Origin: Agriotes lineatus
Taxonomy: Eukaryota > Arthropoda > Insecta > Coleoptera > Elateridae
Reading direction: 5' to 3'
DNA length: 64,000 bases
Assembly (NCBI GenBank): GCA_940337035.1
Contig: CALNHX010005789.1
Coordinates: forward strand, 1 to 64,000
Program-made: the position numbers and the translations under genes
Shown here: positions 27,621-38,745 of the stretch, in pieces
How the letters are laid out: every line of letters begins with the position of its first letter
Position numbering within the stretch: position 1 is the stretch's first letter
The notes under the pieces: model-generated
Told to the model about the DNA's origin: nothing
Databases searched by the model: none
What the model saw: only the letters and a program-made list of their open reading frames with translations

Positions 27621-30600
27621 TAGGTGCTTTGGAAGTGTTTTTAGTACATAAAGATACCATAGAGTGCTGTAGACGTAGCCTGATCATGTAATGCTATGTA
27701 TTCTCTTCTCGTAATTACATATCCTTCTGATATAAATACCAGACATCTACGAATTGGTACAACTGTTTCCCAGTAGTTGTAAATTGTGCCTATTAACACA
27801 CTTAAAAGCCGCATGCACTATGTAATTATTTCTTAGGAATAAATAAAAATCTCTGGAAGTTAACATAACTTTTAGACGACATTCCTACAACATGTATATG
27901 GAACTATGAAGCACAAGTAGCTCCTAAAGAAGTGTTTTTAGTACATAAAGTTACCCCAGAGTGCAGTAGACGTTATTCTGAGCGTCTTATGCGATGTATT
28001 CTCTACACGTAATTACATATCGTTCTGATATAAATACCAGATATTTACGAATTGGCACAAATGTTTCCCAGTAGTTGTAAATTGTGCCTATTAACTTTCT
28101 TAAGGGCCGCATGCAAAATGTAATTATTTCTTAAAATAAATACAAATTTCTGGACGCTAAGATAACTTCTAGATGACATTCTAACATCAAATGTATGGAT
28201 CTATGCAGCCCAACTAGGTGCTTTGGAAGTGTTTTTAGTACATAAAGATACCATAGAGTGCTGTAGACGTAGCCTGATCATGTAATGCTATGTATTCTCT
28301 TCTCGTAATTACATATCGTTCTGATATAAATACCAGACATCTACGAATTGGTACAACTGTTTCCCAGTAGTTGTAAATTGTGCCTATTAACACACTTAAA
28401 AGCCGCATGCACTATGTAATTATTTCTTAGGAATAAATACAAATCTCTGGAAGTTAACATAACTTTTAGACGACATTCCTACAACATGTATATGAAACTA
28501 TGAAGCACAAGTAGCTCCTAAAGAAGTGTTTTTAGTACATAAAGTTACCACAGAGTGCAGTAGACGTTATTCTGAGCGTCTTATGCGATGTATTCTCTAC
28601 ACGTAATTACATATCGTTCTGATATAAATACCAGATATTTACGAATTGGCACAAATGTTTCCCAGTAGTTGTAAATTGTGCCTATTAACTCTCTTAAGGG
28701 CCGCATGCAACATGTAATTATTTCTTAAAATAAATACAAATTTCTGGACGCTAAGATAACTTCTAGATGACATTCTAACATCAAATGTATGGATCTATGC
28801 AGCCCAACTAGGTGCTTTGAAAGTGTTTTTAGTACATAAAGATACCATAGAGTGCTGTAGACGTAGCCTGATCATGTAATGCTATGTATTCTCTTCTCGT
28901 AATTACATATCGTTCTTATATAAATACCAGACATCTACGAATTGGTACAACTGTTTCCCAGTAGTTGTAAATTGTGCCTATTAACACACTTAAAAGCCGC
29001 ATGCACTATGTAATTATTTCTTAGGAATAAATACAAATCTCTGGAAGTTAACATAACCTTTAGACGACATTCCTACAACATGTATATGGAACTATGAAGC
29101 ACAAGTAGCTCCTAAAGAAGTGTTTTTAGTACATAAAGTTACCACAGAGTGCAGTAGACGTTATTCTGAGCGTCTTATGCGATGTATTCTCTACACGTAA
29201 TTACATATCGTTCTGATATAAATACCAGATATTTACGAATTGGCACAAATGTTTCCCAGTAGTTGTAAATTGTGCCTATTAACTTTCTTAAGGGCCGCAT
29301 GCAACATGTCATTATTTCTTAAAATAAATACAAATTTCTGGACGTTAAGATAACTTCTAGATGACATTCTAACATCAAATGTATGGATCTATGCAGCCCA
29401 ACTAGGTGCTTTGGAAGTGTTTTTAGTACATAAAGATACCATAGAGTGCTGTAGACGTAGCCTGATCATGTAATGCTATGTATTCTCTTCTCGTAATTAC
29501 ATATCGTTCTGATATAAATACCAGACATCTACGAATTGATACAACTGTTTCCCAGTAGTTGTAAATTGTGCCTATTAACACACTTAAAAGCCGCATGCAC
29601 TATGTAATTATTTCTTTGGAATAAATACAAATCTCTGGAAGTTAACATAACTTTTAGACGACATTCCTACAACATGTATATGGAACTATGAAGCACAAGT
29701 AGCTCCTAAAGAAGTGTTTTTAGTACATAAAGTTACCACAGAGTGCAGTAGACGTTATTCTGAGCGTCTTATGCGATATATTCTTTACACGTAATTACAT
29801 ATCGTTCTGATATAAATACCAGATATTTACGAATTGGCACAAATGTTTCCCAGTAGTTGTAAATTGTGCCTATTAACTCTCTTAAGGGCCGCATGCAACA
29901 TGTAATTATTTCTTAAAATAAATACAAATTTCTGGACGCTAAGATAACTTCTAGATGACATTCTAACATCAAATGTATGGATCTATGCAGCCCAACTAGG
30001 TGCTTTGAAAGTGTTTTTAGTACATAAAGATACCATAGAGTGCTGTAGACGTAGCCTGATCATGTAATGCTATGTATTCTCTTCTCGTAATTACATATCG
30101 TTCTGATATAAATACCAGACATCTACGAATTGGTACAACTGTTTCCCAGTAGTTGTAAATTGTGCCTATTAACACACTTAAAAGCCGCATGCACTATGTA
30201 ATTATTTCTGAGGAATAAATACAAATCTCTGGAAGTTAACATAACTTTTAGACGACATTCCTACAACATGTATATGGAACTATGAAGCACAAGTAGCTCC
30301 TAAAGAAGTGTTTTTAGTACATAAAGTTACCACAGAGTGCAGTAGACGTTATTCTGAGCGTCTTATGCGATGTATTCTCTACACGTAATTACATATCGTT
30401 CTGATATAAATACCAGATATTTACGAATTGGCACAAATGTTTCCCAGTAGTTGTAAATTGTGCCTATTAACTCTCTTAAGGGCCGCATGCAACATGTAAT
30501 TATTTCTTAAAATAAATACAAATTTCTGGACGCTAAGATAACTTCTAGATGACATTCTAACATCAAATGTATGGATCTATGCAGCCCAACTAGGTGCTTT

Positions 30601-32840
30601 GGAAGTGTTTTTAGTACATAAAGATACCATAGAGTGCTGTAGACGTAGCCTGATCATGTAATGCTATGTATTCTCTTCTCGTAATTACATATCCTTCTGA
30701 TATAAATACCAGACATCTACGAATTGGTACAACTGTTTCCCAGTAGTTGTAAATTGTGCCTATTAACACACTTAAAAGCCGCATGCACTATGTAATTATT
30801 TCTTAGGAATAAATAAAAATCTCTGGAAGTTAACATAACTTTTAGACGACATTCCTACAACATGTATATGGAACTATGAAGCACAAGTAGCTCCTAAAGA
30901 AGTGTTTTTAGTACATAAAGTTACCCCAGAGTGCAGTAGACGTTATTCTGAGCGTCTTATGCGATGTATTCTCTACACGTAATTACATATCGTTCTGATA
31001 TAAATACCAGATATTTACGAATTGGCACAAATGTTTCCCAGTAGTTGTAAATTGTGCCTATTAACTTTCTTAAGGGCCGCATGCAAAATGTCATTATTTC
31101 TTAAAATAAATACAAATTTCTGGACGCTAAGATAACTTCTAGATGACATTCTAACATCAAATGTATGGATCTATGCAGCCCAACTAGGTGCTTTGGAAGT
31201 GTTTTTAGTACATAAAGATACCATAGAGTGCTGTAGACGTAGCCTGATCATGTAATGCTATGTATTCTCTTCTCGTAATTACATATCGTTCTGATATAAA
31301 TACCAGACATCTACGAATTGGTACAACTGTTTCCCAGTAGTTGTAAATTGTGCCTATTAACACACTTAAAAGCCGCATGCACTATGTAATTATTTCTTAG
31401 GAATAAATACAAATCTCTGGAAGTTAACATAACTTTTAGACGACATTCCTACAACATGTATATGGAACTATGAAGCACAAGTAGCTCCTAAAGAAGTGTT
31501 TTTAGTACATAAAGTTACCACAGAGTGCAGTAGACGTTATTCTGAGCGTCTTATGCGATGTATTCTCTACACGTAATTACATATCGTTCTGATATAAATA
31601 CCAGATATTTACGAATTGGCACAAATGTTTCCCAGTAGTAGTAAATTGTGCCTATTAACTCTCTTAAGGGCCGCATGCAACATGTAATTATTTCTTAAAA
31701 TAAATACAAATTTCTGGACGCTAAGATAACTTCTAGATGACATTCTAACATCAAATGTATGGATCTATGCAGCCCAACTAGGTGCTTTGAAAGTGTTTTT
31801 AGTACATAAAGATACCATAGAGTGCTGTAGACGTAGCCTGATCATGTAATGCTATGTATTCTCTTCTCGTAATTACATATCGTTCTTATATAAATACCAG
31901 ACATCTACGAATTGGTACAACTGTTTCCCAGTAGTTGTAAATTGTGCCTATTAACACACTTAAAAGCCGCATGCACTATGTAATTATTTCTTAGGAATAA
32001 ATACAAATCTCTGGAAGTTAACATAACCTTTAGACGACATTCCTACAACATGTATATGGAACTATGAAGCACAAGTAGCTCCTAAAGAAGTGTTTTTAGT
32101 ACATAAAGTTACCACAGAGTGCAGTAGACGTTATTCTGAGCGTCTTATGCGATGTATTCTCTACACGTAATTACATATCGTTCTGATATAAATACCAGAT
32201 ATTTACGAATTGGCACAAATGTTTCCCAGTAGTTGTAAATTGTGCCTATTAACTTTCTTAAGGGCCGCATGCAACATGTCATTATTTCTTAAAATAAATA
32301 CAAATTTCTGGACGCTAAGATAACTTCTAGATGACATTCTAACATCAAATGTATGGATCTATGCAGCCCAACTAGGTGCTTTGGAAGTGTTTTTAGTACA
32401 TAAAGATACCATAGAGTGCTGTAGACGTAGCCTGATCATGTAATGCTATGTATTCTCTTCTCGTAATTACATATCGTTCTGATATAAATACCAGACATCT
32501 ACGAATTGATACAACTGTTTCCCAGTAGTTGTAAATTGTGCCTATTAACACACTTAAAAGCCGCATGCACTATGTAATTATTTCTTTGGAATAAATACAA
32601 ATCTCTGGAAGTTAACATAACTTTTAGACGACATTCCTACAACATGTATATGGAACTATGAAGCACAAGTAGCTCCTAAAGAAGTGTTTTTAGTACATAA
32701 AGTTACCACAGAGTGCAGTAGACGCTATTCTGAGCGTCTTATGCGATATATTCTTTACACGTAATTACATATCGTTCTGATATAAATACCAGATATTTAC
32801 GAATTGGCACAAATGTTTCCCAGTAGTTGTAAATTGTGCC
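27621..32840. repeat. Ten-monomer higher-order duplication (offset 2970 bp)
   Basis: Rare variants recur at exactly or nearly 2970 bp: AAATAAAAATCTC near 27841 and 30811, GCATGCAAAATG near 28111 and 31081, CGTTCTTATATAAAT near 28912 and 31882, CTTTGGAATAAA near 29614 and 32583, and GCGATATATTCTTTAC near 29774 and 32744. The offset is five AB dimers. The match weakens after about 32840, where the later copy has ACTTTCTTAAGG and GTCATTATT while the earlier copy has ACTCTCTTAAGG and GTAATTATT. Within the matched part I counted only about six differences. Confidence 0.85.
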
Positions 32841-33119
32841 TATTAACTTTCTTAAGGGCCGCATGCAACATGTCATTATTTCTTAAAATAAATACAAATT
32901 TCTGGACGCTAAGATAACTTCTAGATGACATTCTAACATCAAATGTGTGGATCTATGCAGCCCAACTAGGTGCTTTGGAAGTGTTTTTAGTACATAAAGA
33001 TACCATAGAGTGCTGTAGACGTAGCCTGATCATGTAATGCTATGTATTCTCTTCTCGTAATTACATATCGTTCTGATATAAATACCAGACATCTACGAAT
33101 TGGTACAACTGTTTCCCAG

Positions 33120-33135
33120 TAGTTGTAAAAAGCCG
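33120..33135. repeat. 22-bp deletion junction within an A monomer
   Basis: GTAGTTGTAAAAAGCCGC replaces the usual stretch that runs from GTAGTTGTAAATTGTGCC through CACACTTAAAAGCCGC. The deletion removes 22 bp between two A-runs, which suggests a microhomology event. The dimer 32967-33539 is accordingly only 573 bp. It marks the right end of the regular dimer zone. Confidence 0.8.
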
Positions 33136-35619
33136 CATGCACTATGTAATTATTTCTTAGGAATAAATACAAATCTCTGGAAGTTAACATAACTTTTAGA
33201 CGACATTCCTACAACATGTATATGGAACTATGAAGCACAAGTAGCTCCTAAAGAAGTGTTTTTAGTACATAAAGTTACCACAGAGTGCAGTAGACGTTAT
33301 TCTGAGCGTCTTATGCGATGTATTCTCTACACGTAATTACATAACGTTCTGATATAAATACCAGATATTTACGAATTGGCACAAATGTTTCCCAGTAGTT
33401 GTAAATTGTGCCTATTAACTCTCTTAAGGGCCGCATGCAACATGTAATTATTTCTTAAGAATAAATACAAATTTCTGGATGCTAAGATAACTTCTAGATG
33501 ACATTCTAACATCAAATGTATGGATCTATGCAGCCCAACTAGGTCCTTTGGAAGTGTTTTTAGTACATAAAGTTATTATAGAGTGCTGTAAACGTAGCCT
33601 GAGCATGTAATGCTATGTATTCTCTTCTCGTAATTACATATCGTTCTGATATAAATACCAGACATCTACGAATTGGTACAACTGTTTCCCAGTAGTTGTA
33701 AATTGTGCCTATTAACACACTTAAAAGCCGCATGCACTATGTAATTATTTCTTAGGAATAAATACAAATCTCTGGAAGTTAACATAACTTTTAGACGACA
33801 TTCCTACAACATGTATATGGAACTATGAAGCACAAGTAGCTCCTAAAGAAGTGTTTTTAGTACATAAAGTTACCACAGAGTGCAGTAGACGTTATTCTGA
33901 GCGTCTTATGCGATGTATTCTCTACACGTAATTACATATCGTTCTGATATAAATACCAGATATTTACGAATTGGCACAAATGTTTCCCAGTAGTTGTAAA
34001 TTGTGCCTATTAACTCTCTTAAGGGCCGCATGCAACATGTAATTATTTCTTAAAATAAATACAAATTTCTGGACGCTAAGATAACTTCTAGATGACATTC
34101 TAACATCAAATGTATGGATCTATGCAGCCCAACTAGGTGCTTTGGAATTGTTTTTAATACATAAACTTACCACAGACTGCAGTAGACGGTAGTCTGAGCA
34201 TCTTATGCGATGTATTTTCTCCTCGTAATTACTATCGTTCTGATATAAATACCAGACATCTACGAATTGGTACAACTGTTTCCCAGTAGTTGTAAATTGT
34301 GCCTATTAACACACTTAAAAGCCGCATGCACTATGTAATTATTTCTTAGGAATAAATACAAATCTCTGGAAGTTAACATAACTCTTAGACGACATTCCTA
34401 CAACATGTATATGGAACTATGAAGCACAAGTAGCTCCTAAAGATGTGTTTTTAGTACATAAAGTTATTATAGAGTGCTGTAAACGTAGCCTGAGCATGTA
34501 ATGCTATGTATTCTCTTCTCGTAATTACATATCGTTCTGATATAAATACCAGACATTTACGAATTGGTACAACTGTTTCCCAGTAGTTGTAAATTGAGCC
34601 TATTAACTCTCTTAAGAGCCGCATGCAACATGTAATTATTTCTTAAGGATAAATACAAATTTCTGGACGCTAAGATAACTTCTAGATGACATTCTAACAT
34701 CTAATGTATGGATCTATGCAGCCCAACTAGGTCCTTTGGAAGTGTTTTTAGTACATAAAGTTATTATAGAGTGCTGTAAACGTAGCCTGAGCATGTAATG
34801 CTATGTATTCTCTTCTCGTAATTACATATCGTTCTGATATAAATACCAGACATTTACGAATTGGTACAACTGTTTCCCAGTAGTTGTAAATTGAGCCTAT
34901 TAACTCCCTTAATGGCTGCATGCATTATGTAATTATTTCTTAGGGATAAATACGAATCTATGGAAGCTAAAATAACTTCTAGACGACATTCTAACATCAA
35001 ATGTATGGAACTATGCAGCACAAGTAGCTCCTAAAGAAGTGTTTTTAGTACATAAAGTTACCACAGAGTGCAGTAGACGTTATTCTGAGCGTCTTATGCG
35101 ATGTATTCTCTACACGTAATTACATATCGTTCTGATATAAATACCAGACATCTACGAATTGGTACAACTGTTTCCCAGTAGTTGTAAATTGTGCCTATTA
35201 ACACACTTAAAAGCCGCATGCACTATGTAATTATTTCTTAGGAATAAATACAAATCTCTGGAAGTTAACATAACTTTTAGACGACATTCCTACAACATGT
35301 ATATGGAACTATGAAGCACAAGTAGCTCCTAAAGAAGTGTTTTTAGTACATAAAGTTACCACAGAGTGCAGTAGACGTTATTCTGAGCGTCTTATGCGAT
35401 GTATTCTCTACACGTAATTACATATCGTTCTGATATAAATACCAGATATTTACGAATTGGCACAAATGTTTCCCAGTAGTTGTAAATTGTGCCTATTAAC
35501 TCTCTTAAGGGCCGCATGCAACATGTAATTATTTCTTAAAATAAATACAAATTTCTGGACGCTAAGATAACTTCTAGATGACATTCTAACATCAAATGTA
35601 TGGATCTATGCAGCCCAAC

Positions 35620-36807
35620 TAGGTGCTTTGGAAGTGTTTTTAGTACATAAAGATACCATAGAGTGCTGTAGACGTAGCCTGATCATGTAATGCTATGTAT
35701 TCTCTTCTCGTAATTACATATCGTTCTGATATAAATACCAGACATCTACGAAATGGTACAACTGTTTCCCAGTAGTTGTAAATTGTGCCTATTAACACAC
35801 TTAAAAGCCGCATGCACTATGTAATTATTTCTTAGGAATAAATACAAATCTCTGGAAGTTAACATAACTTTTAGACGACATTCCTACAACATGTATATAG
35901 AACTATGAAGCACAAGTAGCTCCTAAAGAAGTGTTTTAGTACATAAAGTTACCACAGAGTGCAGTAGACGTTATTCTGAGCGTCTTATGCGATGTATTCT
36001 CTACACGTAATTACATATCGTTCTGATATAAATACCAGATATTTACGAATTGGCACAAATGTTTACCAGTAGTTGTAAATTGTGCCTATTAACTCTCTTA
36101 AGGGCCGCATGCAACATGTAATTATTTCTTAAAATAAATACAAATTTCTGGACGCTAAGATAACTTCTAGATGACATTCTAACATCAAATGTATGGATCT
36201 ATGCAGCCCAACTAGGTCCTTTGGAAGTGTTTTTAGTACATAAAGTTATTATAGAGTGCTGTAAACGTAGCCTGAGCATGTAATGCTATGTATTCTCTTC
36301 TCGTAATTACATATCGTGCTGATATAAATACCAGACATCTACGAATTGGTACAACTGTTTCCCAGTAGTTGTAAATTGTGCCTATTAACACACTTAAAAG
36401 CCGCATGCACTATGTAATTATTTCTTAGGAATAAATACAAATCTCTGGAAGTTAACATAACTTTTAGACGACATTCCTACAACATGTATATGGAACTATG
36501 AAGCACAAGTAGCTCCTAAAGAAGTGTTTTTAGTACATAAAGTTACCACAGAGTGCAGTAGACGTTATTCTGAGCGTCTTATAAGATGTATTCTCTACAC
36601 GTAATTACATATCGTTCTGATATAAATACCAGATATTTACGAATTGGCACAAATGTTTCCCAGTAGTTGTAAATTGTGCCTATTAACTCTCTTAAGGGCC
36701 GCATGCAACATGTAATTATTTCTTAAAATAAATACAAATTTCTGGACGCTAAGATAACTTCTAGATGACATTCTAACATCAAATGTATGGATCTATGAGA
36801 GCCCAAC
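35620..36807. repeat. Tetramer satellite unit that is the empty-site twin of the retrotransposon locus
   Basis: This 1188-bp unit matches the next unit once the retrotransposon is removed (36808-37025 plus 42582-43550, 1187 bp). Shared rare variants are CGAAATGGTACAACTG, GAAGTGTTTTAGTAC (a shortened T run), GTTTACCAGTAG, ATATCGTGCTGATATAA and ATAAGATGTATTC. I counted about four or five differences. The unit keeps the uninterrupted site ATTTCTTAGGAATAAATAC. Confidence 0.87.
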
Positions 36808-37014
36808 TAGGTGCTTTGGAAGTGTTTTTAGTACATAAAGATACCATAAAGTGCTGTAGACGTAGCCTGATCATGTAATGCTATGTATTCTCTTCTCGTA
36901 ATTACATATCGTTCTGATATAAATACCAGACATCTACGAAATGGTACAACTGTTTCCCAGTAGTTGTAAATTGTGCCTATTAACACACTTAAAAGCCGCA
37001 TGCACTATGTAATT

Positions 37015-37025
37015 ATTTCTTAGGA
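37015..37025 (+). repeat. Left target-site duplication of the retrotransposon
   Basis: ATTTCTTAGGA, 11 bp, repeated exactly at 42571-42581 after the element tail. The empty satellite site reads ATTTCTTAGGAATAAATAC with a single copy. Because the element itself may begin with A or G, the duplication could be 10 rather than 11 bp. Confidence 0.9.
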
Positions 37026-37404
37026 GGAGTTGCGAGTTGGCTTTCAACGAGTTAACATCGCTGTGACTTTGCTTTTGTTTACCAATCAGCAAATAGTGTT
37101 TACGAGCTTACCTGGCCGATTATTAATTCTGTGAGTGATGTTTACAAAACTTTTTGTTCTTTAAACTGTGCTGCACCTTTATTTGAACTATTGACGATAA
37201 CATCCGACTGAAGTGCAGCTGGACATTATTGTAAGCAGAGATAAGAAAACCGCATTTCCAAACGGCACAGCTCGTTGCTGGAGCTGATAGCCAATCACCA
37301 TTGTAGCACGATGTACATGTGGCTGTCAGCTTTTTATTTAATTTAAAATTTTTAACGATAAACACACCGCTGCTTTTGACTACATTAGCAGCGATAACCA
37401 AAAA
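37026..37404 (+). other. 5' leader of the retrotransposon
   Basis: This is the noncoding stretch between the left target duplication and the first ATG of ORF1. In non-LTR elements of this group the promoter lies inside the element near its 5' end. I could not point to a convincing initiator or downstream promoter element here. A minus-strand open frame at 37123-37401 falls inside the leader, but has no recognisable motif and no independent support. Confidence 0.75.
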
Positions 37405-38745
37405 ATGAATCCCACTGCAATTAAAAACACAATGTCACAAGATCAAAGCACCAATGCAACCAACACCAGCACTTCATACCTGTCAGTAGCCAAATCTGTT
37501 CCTAAACCTATCTTTCCTAAAAAGGACCAAGCCATTGTTCTTCATGCAGAAGATAGTCTCAAACTTTTCGATTATGTTAAAGCAGTTGGTTATATTATAG
37601 GTGCCAAAAATATCTCCTTTGCATCACGAATATCCAACAATAGAATTTGTATATATCTGTCCAAAACCGAACTAGTAGATCAACTTATTAAATCACACCC
37701 TACAATCCTTGTAGAAAATATCGCTCTAAACATTCGTAGGCTAGTCTCGCCCACAAAACGAATAGTGATCTCGAACATAAGTCCATCCATACCCCACGAT
37801 TTAGCTGAAAATGCCTTAAAAAGTCTTGGGTTACATCTAGCATCTCCGGTCTCTTTCCTAAAAGCAGGTATCCCTGGCGATGAGTACAGTCATATACTCA
37901 GCTTTCGAAGGCAAGTCTATGTCTTCCCACCTACAGACGATTTTGAACTGCAAACGTCTTTAGTAATACCCTATGATGGAACTGAATATAGAATTTTTCT
38001 CTCTACAGACAGAATGGAATGCTTTATCTGCAAGCAGACAGGTCATATTGCAACTAATTGCTCGAATCCACCAATAATTAACATACCACTACTACAAGAT
38101 AATATGACACAGTCTTCCAGCGTTGCAAACTCCCGCAGGACTGCCGTAGTTAGAGAGCAAAGCGAACCTTCTAATTCGCAAATAACTTCAAAAAGGAGCC
38201 TTTCAGGTACCTTATCATCCTGTGACCCAACTAGTCCCCAAACTGAAATGCCTCTCCTTACTTTACCTGGAAGTACTGTAATGGCCCCCCCGGACAACCC
38301 CACAAACGGTCAGAAGCCTGTCAAGTCAGCTAAAAAGAAACGCAAAACAGATGCCTCTCCAGCACCCATTCTAACTGACATCACAAAGTCCACCATCAAA
38401 GAAATATACCAAAAGAATCCTGAAACTTTTACTATTCCGGTCGATAAGTTTCTTGCTTTCTTGGAAAACTCCCATGGCAATAGCAACCCCTATTTAGAAG
38501 CCTTAAAATTCACTACAGATGTCAAAACTCTTCTGTCGAACATGTACACAATATACCCCGCCCTGAAAGGTAGGTCAATTAAAAACAGATTCACTCGGCT
38601 GAGCAAAAAAATCAAAACACACCTCGTTTCTGAAGGACACGAAGTTGAAAGTATACCCAGCATAATGTCCCAGTCTTCGATAGATCTAAGTGACGAAGAT
38701 CTTAACTCTGATGATTCTCGACAGTCACAAACATCAACATATTAA
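37405..38745 (+). CDS. Retrotransposon ORF1 protein (446 aa) with one CCHC zinc knuckle
   Basis: The product is the probable RNA-binding partner of the element, a Gag-like protein that in related LINEs coats the transcript in the ribonucleoprotein particle. The first residues are rich in Thr, Asn and Ser. Residues about 110-205 (from RRLVSPTKRIVISNI to YRIFLSTDRM) resemble the conserved middle part of I/Nimb-type ORF1 proteins as I remember them. The knuckle is at residues 206-219: C206, C209, H214 and C219, spaced CX2CX4HX4C. I see no second or third knuckle, although many relatives have more. A basic run, KSAKKKRKT (307-315), could act as a nuclear signal. The tail is Ser/Asp-rich (about 421-440). 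The ATG at 37405 has A at -3, and a second in-frame ATG follows at codon 10. The end overlaps the start of ORF2. Role inferred from family and position. Confidence 0.9.
   Translation: MNPTAIKNTMSQDQSTNATNTSTSYLSVAKSVPKPIFPKKDQAIVLHAEDSLKLFDYVKAVGYIIGAKNISFASRISNNRICIYLSKTELVDQLIKSHPTILVENIALNIRRLVSPTKRIVISNISPSIPHDLAENALKSLGLHLASPVSFLKAGIPGDEYSHILSFRRQVYVFPPTDDFELQTSLVIPYDGTEYRIFLSTDRMECFICKQTGHIATNCSNPPIINIPLLQDNMTQSSSVANSRRTAVVREQSEPSNSQITSKRSLSGTLSSCDPTSPQTEMPLLTLPGSTVMAPPDNPTNGQKPVKSAKKKRKTDASPAPILTDITKSTIKEIYQKNPETFTIPVDKFLAFLENSHGNSNPYLEALKFTTDVKTLLSNMYTIYPALKGRSIKNRFTRLSKKIKTHLVSEGHEVESIPSIMSQSSIDLSDEDLNSDDSRQSQTSTY

Larger units (their letters stand above)
1..33539. repeat. Satellite array zone I: regular A-B dimers of about 594 bp
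   Basis: Uninterrupted head-to-tail satellite DNA. Each period begins with TAGGTGCTTTG (monomer A) and has TAGCTCCTAAAG at its midpoint (monomer B). A-starts were read at 1, 595, 1189, 1782, 2376, 2970, 3561, 4153, 4747, 5340, 5934 and so on to 32967, a steady spacing of 591-595 bp except for five trimers of about 892 bp (11282, 19302, 20193, 23461 and 24948). Copies of the same monomer type differ by only a few bases, while A and B differ at many diagnostic sites. I see no gene here. Short minus-strand reading frames of 63-92 codons recur only because the same repeat recurs. Such arrays are typical of centromeric or pericentromeric heterochromatin, but the sequence alone does not show which. 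Confidence 0.97.
33540..37025. repeat. Satellite zone II, left of the retrotransposon: A, B and C monomers mixed
   Basis: A third monomer type, C, appears here. It starts TAGGTCCTTTGG and carries GTTATTATAGAGTGCTG, TAAACGTAGCCTGAGCATG, AATTGAGCC and, in some copies, CCCTTAATGGCTGCATGCATTATG. Units start at 33540, 34134, 34728, 35620, 36213 and 36808 and are irregular mosaics. There is no gene in this stretch. The last 11 bases (ATTTCTTAGGA) are the left copy of the retrotransposon target duplication. Confidence 0.88.

Noticed and set aside
3335..33190. Short minus-strand open frames of 63-92 codons within the satellite (for example 3335-3559, 5113-5304, 8084-8275, 9866-10069, 24269-24547 and 32987-33190)
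   Set aside because: They are the same satellite translated repeatedly, appear mainly where a one-base indel removes a stop, and match no protein motif.
1..33539. A CRISPR array or other repeat-spacer system
   Set aside because: The repeats are contiguous 297-bp units with no unique spacers, and the context is eukaryotic.
37123..37401. 92-codon minus-strand open frame in the retrotransposon leader
   Set aside because: No recognisable domain, opposite to the element's transcription, and length possible by chance.
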